DNA from: Bacteroidales bacterium
Lineage (GTDB): Bacteria; Bacteroidota; Bacteroidia; Bacteroidales; ML635J-15
Direction of reading: 5' to 3'
NCBI GenBank assembly: GCA_007130555.1
Contig: SLSH01000382.1
Location: 1-7,469, forward strand
DNA length: 7,469 bases
Shown: piece by piece, positions 6,069-7,469 of the stretch
Numbering within the stretch: position 1 is the stretch's first letter
How the letters are laid out: every line of letters starts with the position of its first letter
Program-made: the position numbers and the translations under genes
Notes under the pieces: generated by a model
Databases searched by the model: none
What the model saw: the letters and a program-made list of their open reading frames with translations, nothing else
Told to the model about the DNA's origin: nothing

Positions 6069-7469
6069 TTAATCTTTTAAACATCTTACAGAATATCCGA
6101 ATTTTTTATCATAAGTATCACGTGCAACTGATTCTATATTAAAAGCCATACCTCTCCAGTATGCTCCGAAACCAAACTGTGTTGAAGTCCACCATCCTCC
6201 TCCGTATTTAATAAAACTGGAAATTGACGGATGATTATTAGTCCATGTACCATTATCATATCTTGCGGCTCCTCCGCGTGCAGTAAATCCGCTACTGTTT
6301 GATGCTCCTTCGTTTGGAGAATTCCAGTGTGTAAATCCGGTTTCTTTTAATTTTCCTCCTGCTACTGAAACACCTCCCTGATGAGTTGTTAAAGTAGTCC
6401 ATTCTGCATCTGTTGGCACATGCCATCCTTCGGGGCATAGTCCGCGAGCATCTTCAACGGCAAACCAATTGTATAATTTTCCGTAAGATGCATCATAACC
6501 GCTATTATTTTCATAATGACACCATGCGGGTGTACTTAAATTTGACCATGCCGCATTGCCTGTTACATTGGTTATTGTTTCCCCGTTTCTGAATTGAGTG
6601 GTTTTAAGATTTTCTGCAAACCAGCATTGAGTTCCAATTTGTACTGTAGTGTAAACATTACCATCTCTACAGTCTGTATATGTATCGCCACATTCAAAAG
6701 AGCTGTTCGGATCTACAGTTTCTTCGGTTAATATAAGCACAGAAGATTCACCACAAGCATTGTAAGCCCATACATGTAAATTATATTCTGTATCACAAGT
6801 TAAAGAGCCTTGAGTATAGGATGTGTTTGTTCCGACATTTGTTGCAGTATTATAATTATTAGTTGTATTATATTTATAACCTGTTGCTCCGTCAACACTA
6901 CTCCAGCTCCATGTTATCTGACTTTCCGTAACAGAAGGAGGTGATGATACCGGTGCATTAGGCACAACATTGTTTATATCAAATGTATAAGTCGTGCTTT
7001 CAGACGGAGTTTCTGTAATTTCTGCATAATCTCCATTAACATAGCCTGTAAATTTAAGCTGGTCTCCTATTTCATAAAGAAATTGAGATTTTTTGCCTCT
7101 TAGTTCCCACGAATTTAAATCTTTATCTGTTTTATTCTCAGATAACCCATTATATACTAATTCTGAAGCAGTATTTTTAGAACTACCCATTTGTATCATC
7201 AACAAATTTTGATAATGTTTTTCAGACTTAACTGCTAAAACATAATTTTTACTTTCCCCCGCAAAATATGTAAAATTATGTAATCCTCTATCAAGGATAT
7301 TTTCATAACTCACTATTTCACGTCCTGTTAAATCAAACACACTAATAGTGTATTTTTCTCTATCCGGTACAAAAACATTAATGTTAGTCTCTGCTGTAAA
7401 CGGATTTGGATAATTTTGAAAAACAGAAAATTCATTTCTTTCAACATTAATAAAGTCAACATTAGTAAG
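6069..7469 (-). CDS. Surface or secreted FISUMP-domain protein with T9SS-tail-like and FN3-like domains, 5' end cut by window edge
   Basis: The frame is open from the right edge to TAA at 6071-6069, giving 466 visible residues. A GTG at 7340 could be taken as a start, but it lies inside a conserved domain, so the real start is beyond the window. Visible residues about 14-80 form a T9SS sorting-tail-like beta domain with QNYPNPF at 18-24 and ISVFDLTGR at about 41-49. A linking region to about 168 has a low-complexity TETPSEST stretch. A fibronectin-III-like domain follows at about 170-254, with cysteines near 225 and 239 that could pair. The C-terminal FISUMP domain (about 259-466) shows DGNVYTTVQIGTQCWFAENL, YGKLYNWFAV, CPEGWHVPTDAEW, KLKETGFTHWN, WWTST and the closing GYSVRCLKD. 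Ligand unknown; probably extracellular binding or adhesion. Domain calls are firm, role is inferred. Confidence 0.9.
   Translation of the reverse strand, partial: LTNVDFINVERNEFSVFQNYPNPFTAETNINVFVPDREKYTISVFDLTGREIVSYENILDRGLHNFTYFAGESKNYVLAVKSEKHYQNLLMIQMGSSKNTASELVYNGLSENKTDKDLNSWELRGKKSQFLYEIGDQLKFTGYVNGDYAEITETPSESTTYTFDINNVVPNAPVSSPPSVTESQITWSWSSVDGATGYKYNTTNNYNTATNVGTNTSYTQGSLTCDTEYNLHVWAYNACGESSVLILTEETVDPNSSFECGDTYTDCRDGNVYTTVQIGTQCWFAENLKTTQFRNGETITNVTGNAAWSNLSTPAWCHYENNSGYDASYGKLYNWFAVEDARGLCPEGWHVPTDAEWTTLTTHQGGVSVAGGKLKETGFTHWNSPNEGASNSSGFTARGGAARYDNGTWTNNHPSISSFIKYGGGWWTSTQFGFGAYWRGMAFNIESVARDTYDKKFGYSVRCLKD

Noticed and set aside
7338..7340. GTG as the start of the FISUMP protein
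   Set aside because: The frame stays open upstream to the window edge and encodes the conserved QNYPNPF part of the same beta domain, so GTG is an internal valine.

Overview
The window is AT-rich (roughly two thirds A+T by eye), and every gene I can support lies on the minus strand, so transcription runs from right to left. Several features point to the phylum Bacteroidota. They are a QNYPNPF-type T9SS-like beta domain, a FISUMP domain, a C10 (streptopain-type) cysteine protease with a Spi-like prodomain, promoter-like TAnnTTTG boxes, A-rich leaders with few Shine-Dalgarno sites, and the gene order rsfS-ftsH-...-DUF2007-cdsA, which I know from this phylum. The species cannot be named from this sequence.

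Layout in transcription order: (1) 7469-6069 is the 3' part of a large surface or secreted protein. It carries a T9SS-tail-like beta domain at the visible N-terminal side, then a fibronectin-III-like domain and a C-terminal FISUMP domain. (2) 5979-5611 is rsfS, the ribosomal silencing factor. (3) 5584-3470 is ftsH, the membrane AAA+ zinc protease. (4) 3454-2222 is a polytopic DUF418 (YeiB-like) membrane protein. (5) 2221-2001 is a 221-base spacer holding two matched palindromic repeats. (6) 2000-1782 is a small DUF2007 protein. (7) 1789-944 is cdsA (CDP-diacylglycerol synthase), starting at TTG inside the end of the DUF2007 gene. (8) 829-1 is the 5' part of a secreted C10 cysteine protease, cut by the window edge.

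The middle is a housekeeping block covering ribosome hibernation, membrane protein quality control and phospholipid precursor synthesis. rsfS, ftsH and the DUF418 gene are 26 and 15 bases apart and are probably one transcript. DUF2007 and cdsA overlap by 8 bases and are probably translationally coupled, with their own control region in the 221-base spacer. The block is flanked by two unrelated exported proteins of the accessory type.

No RNA gene, insertion sequence, CRISPR array or attachment site was seen, and no gene-free stretch exceeds 300 bases. I found no convincing new multi-gene system. The items most worth a second look are the paired palindromes in the spacer, the DUF418 gene placed inside the rsfS-ftsH-cdsA neighbourhood, and the domain order of the FISUMP protein.
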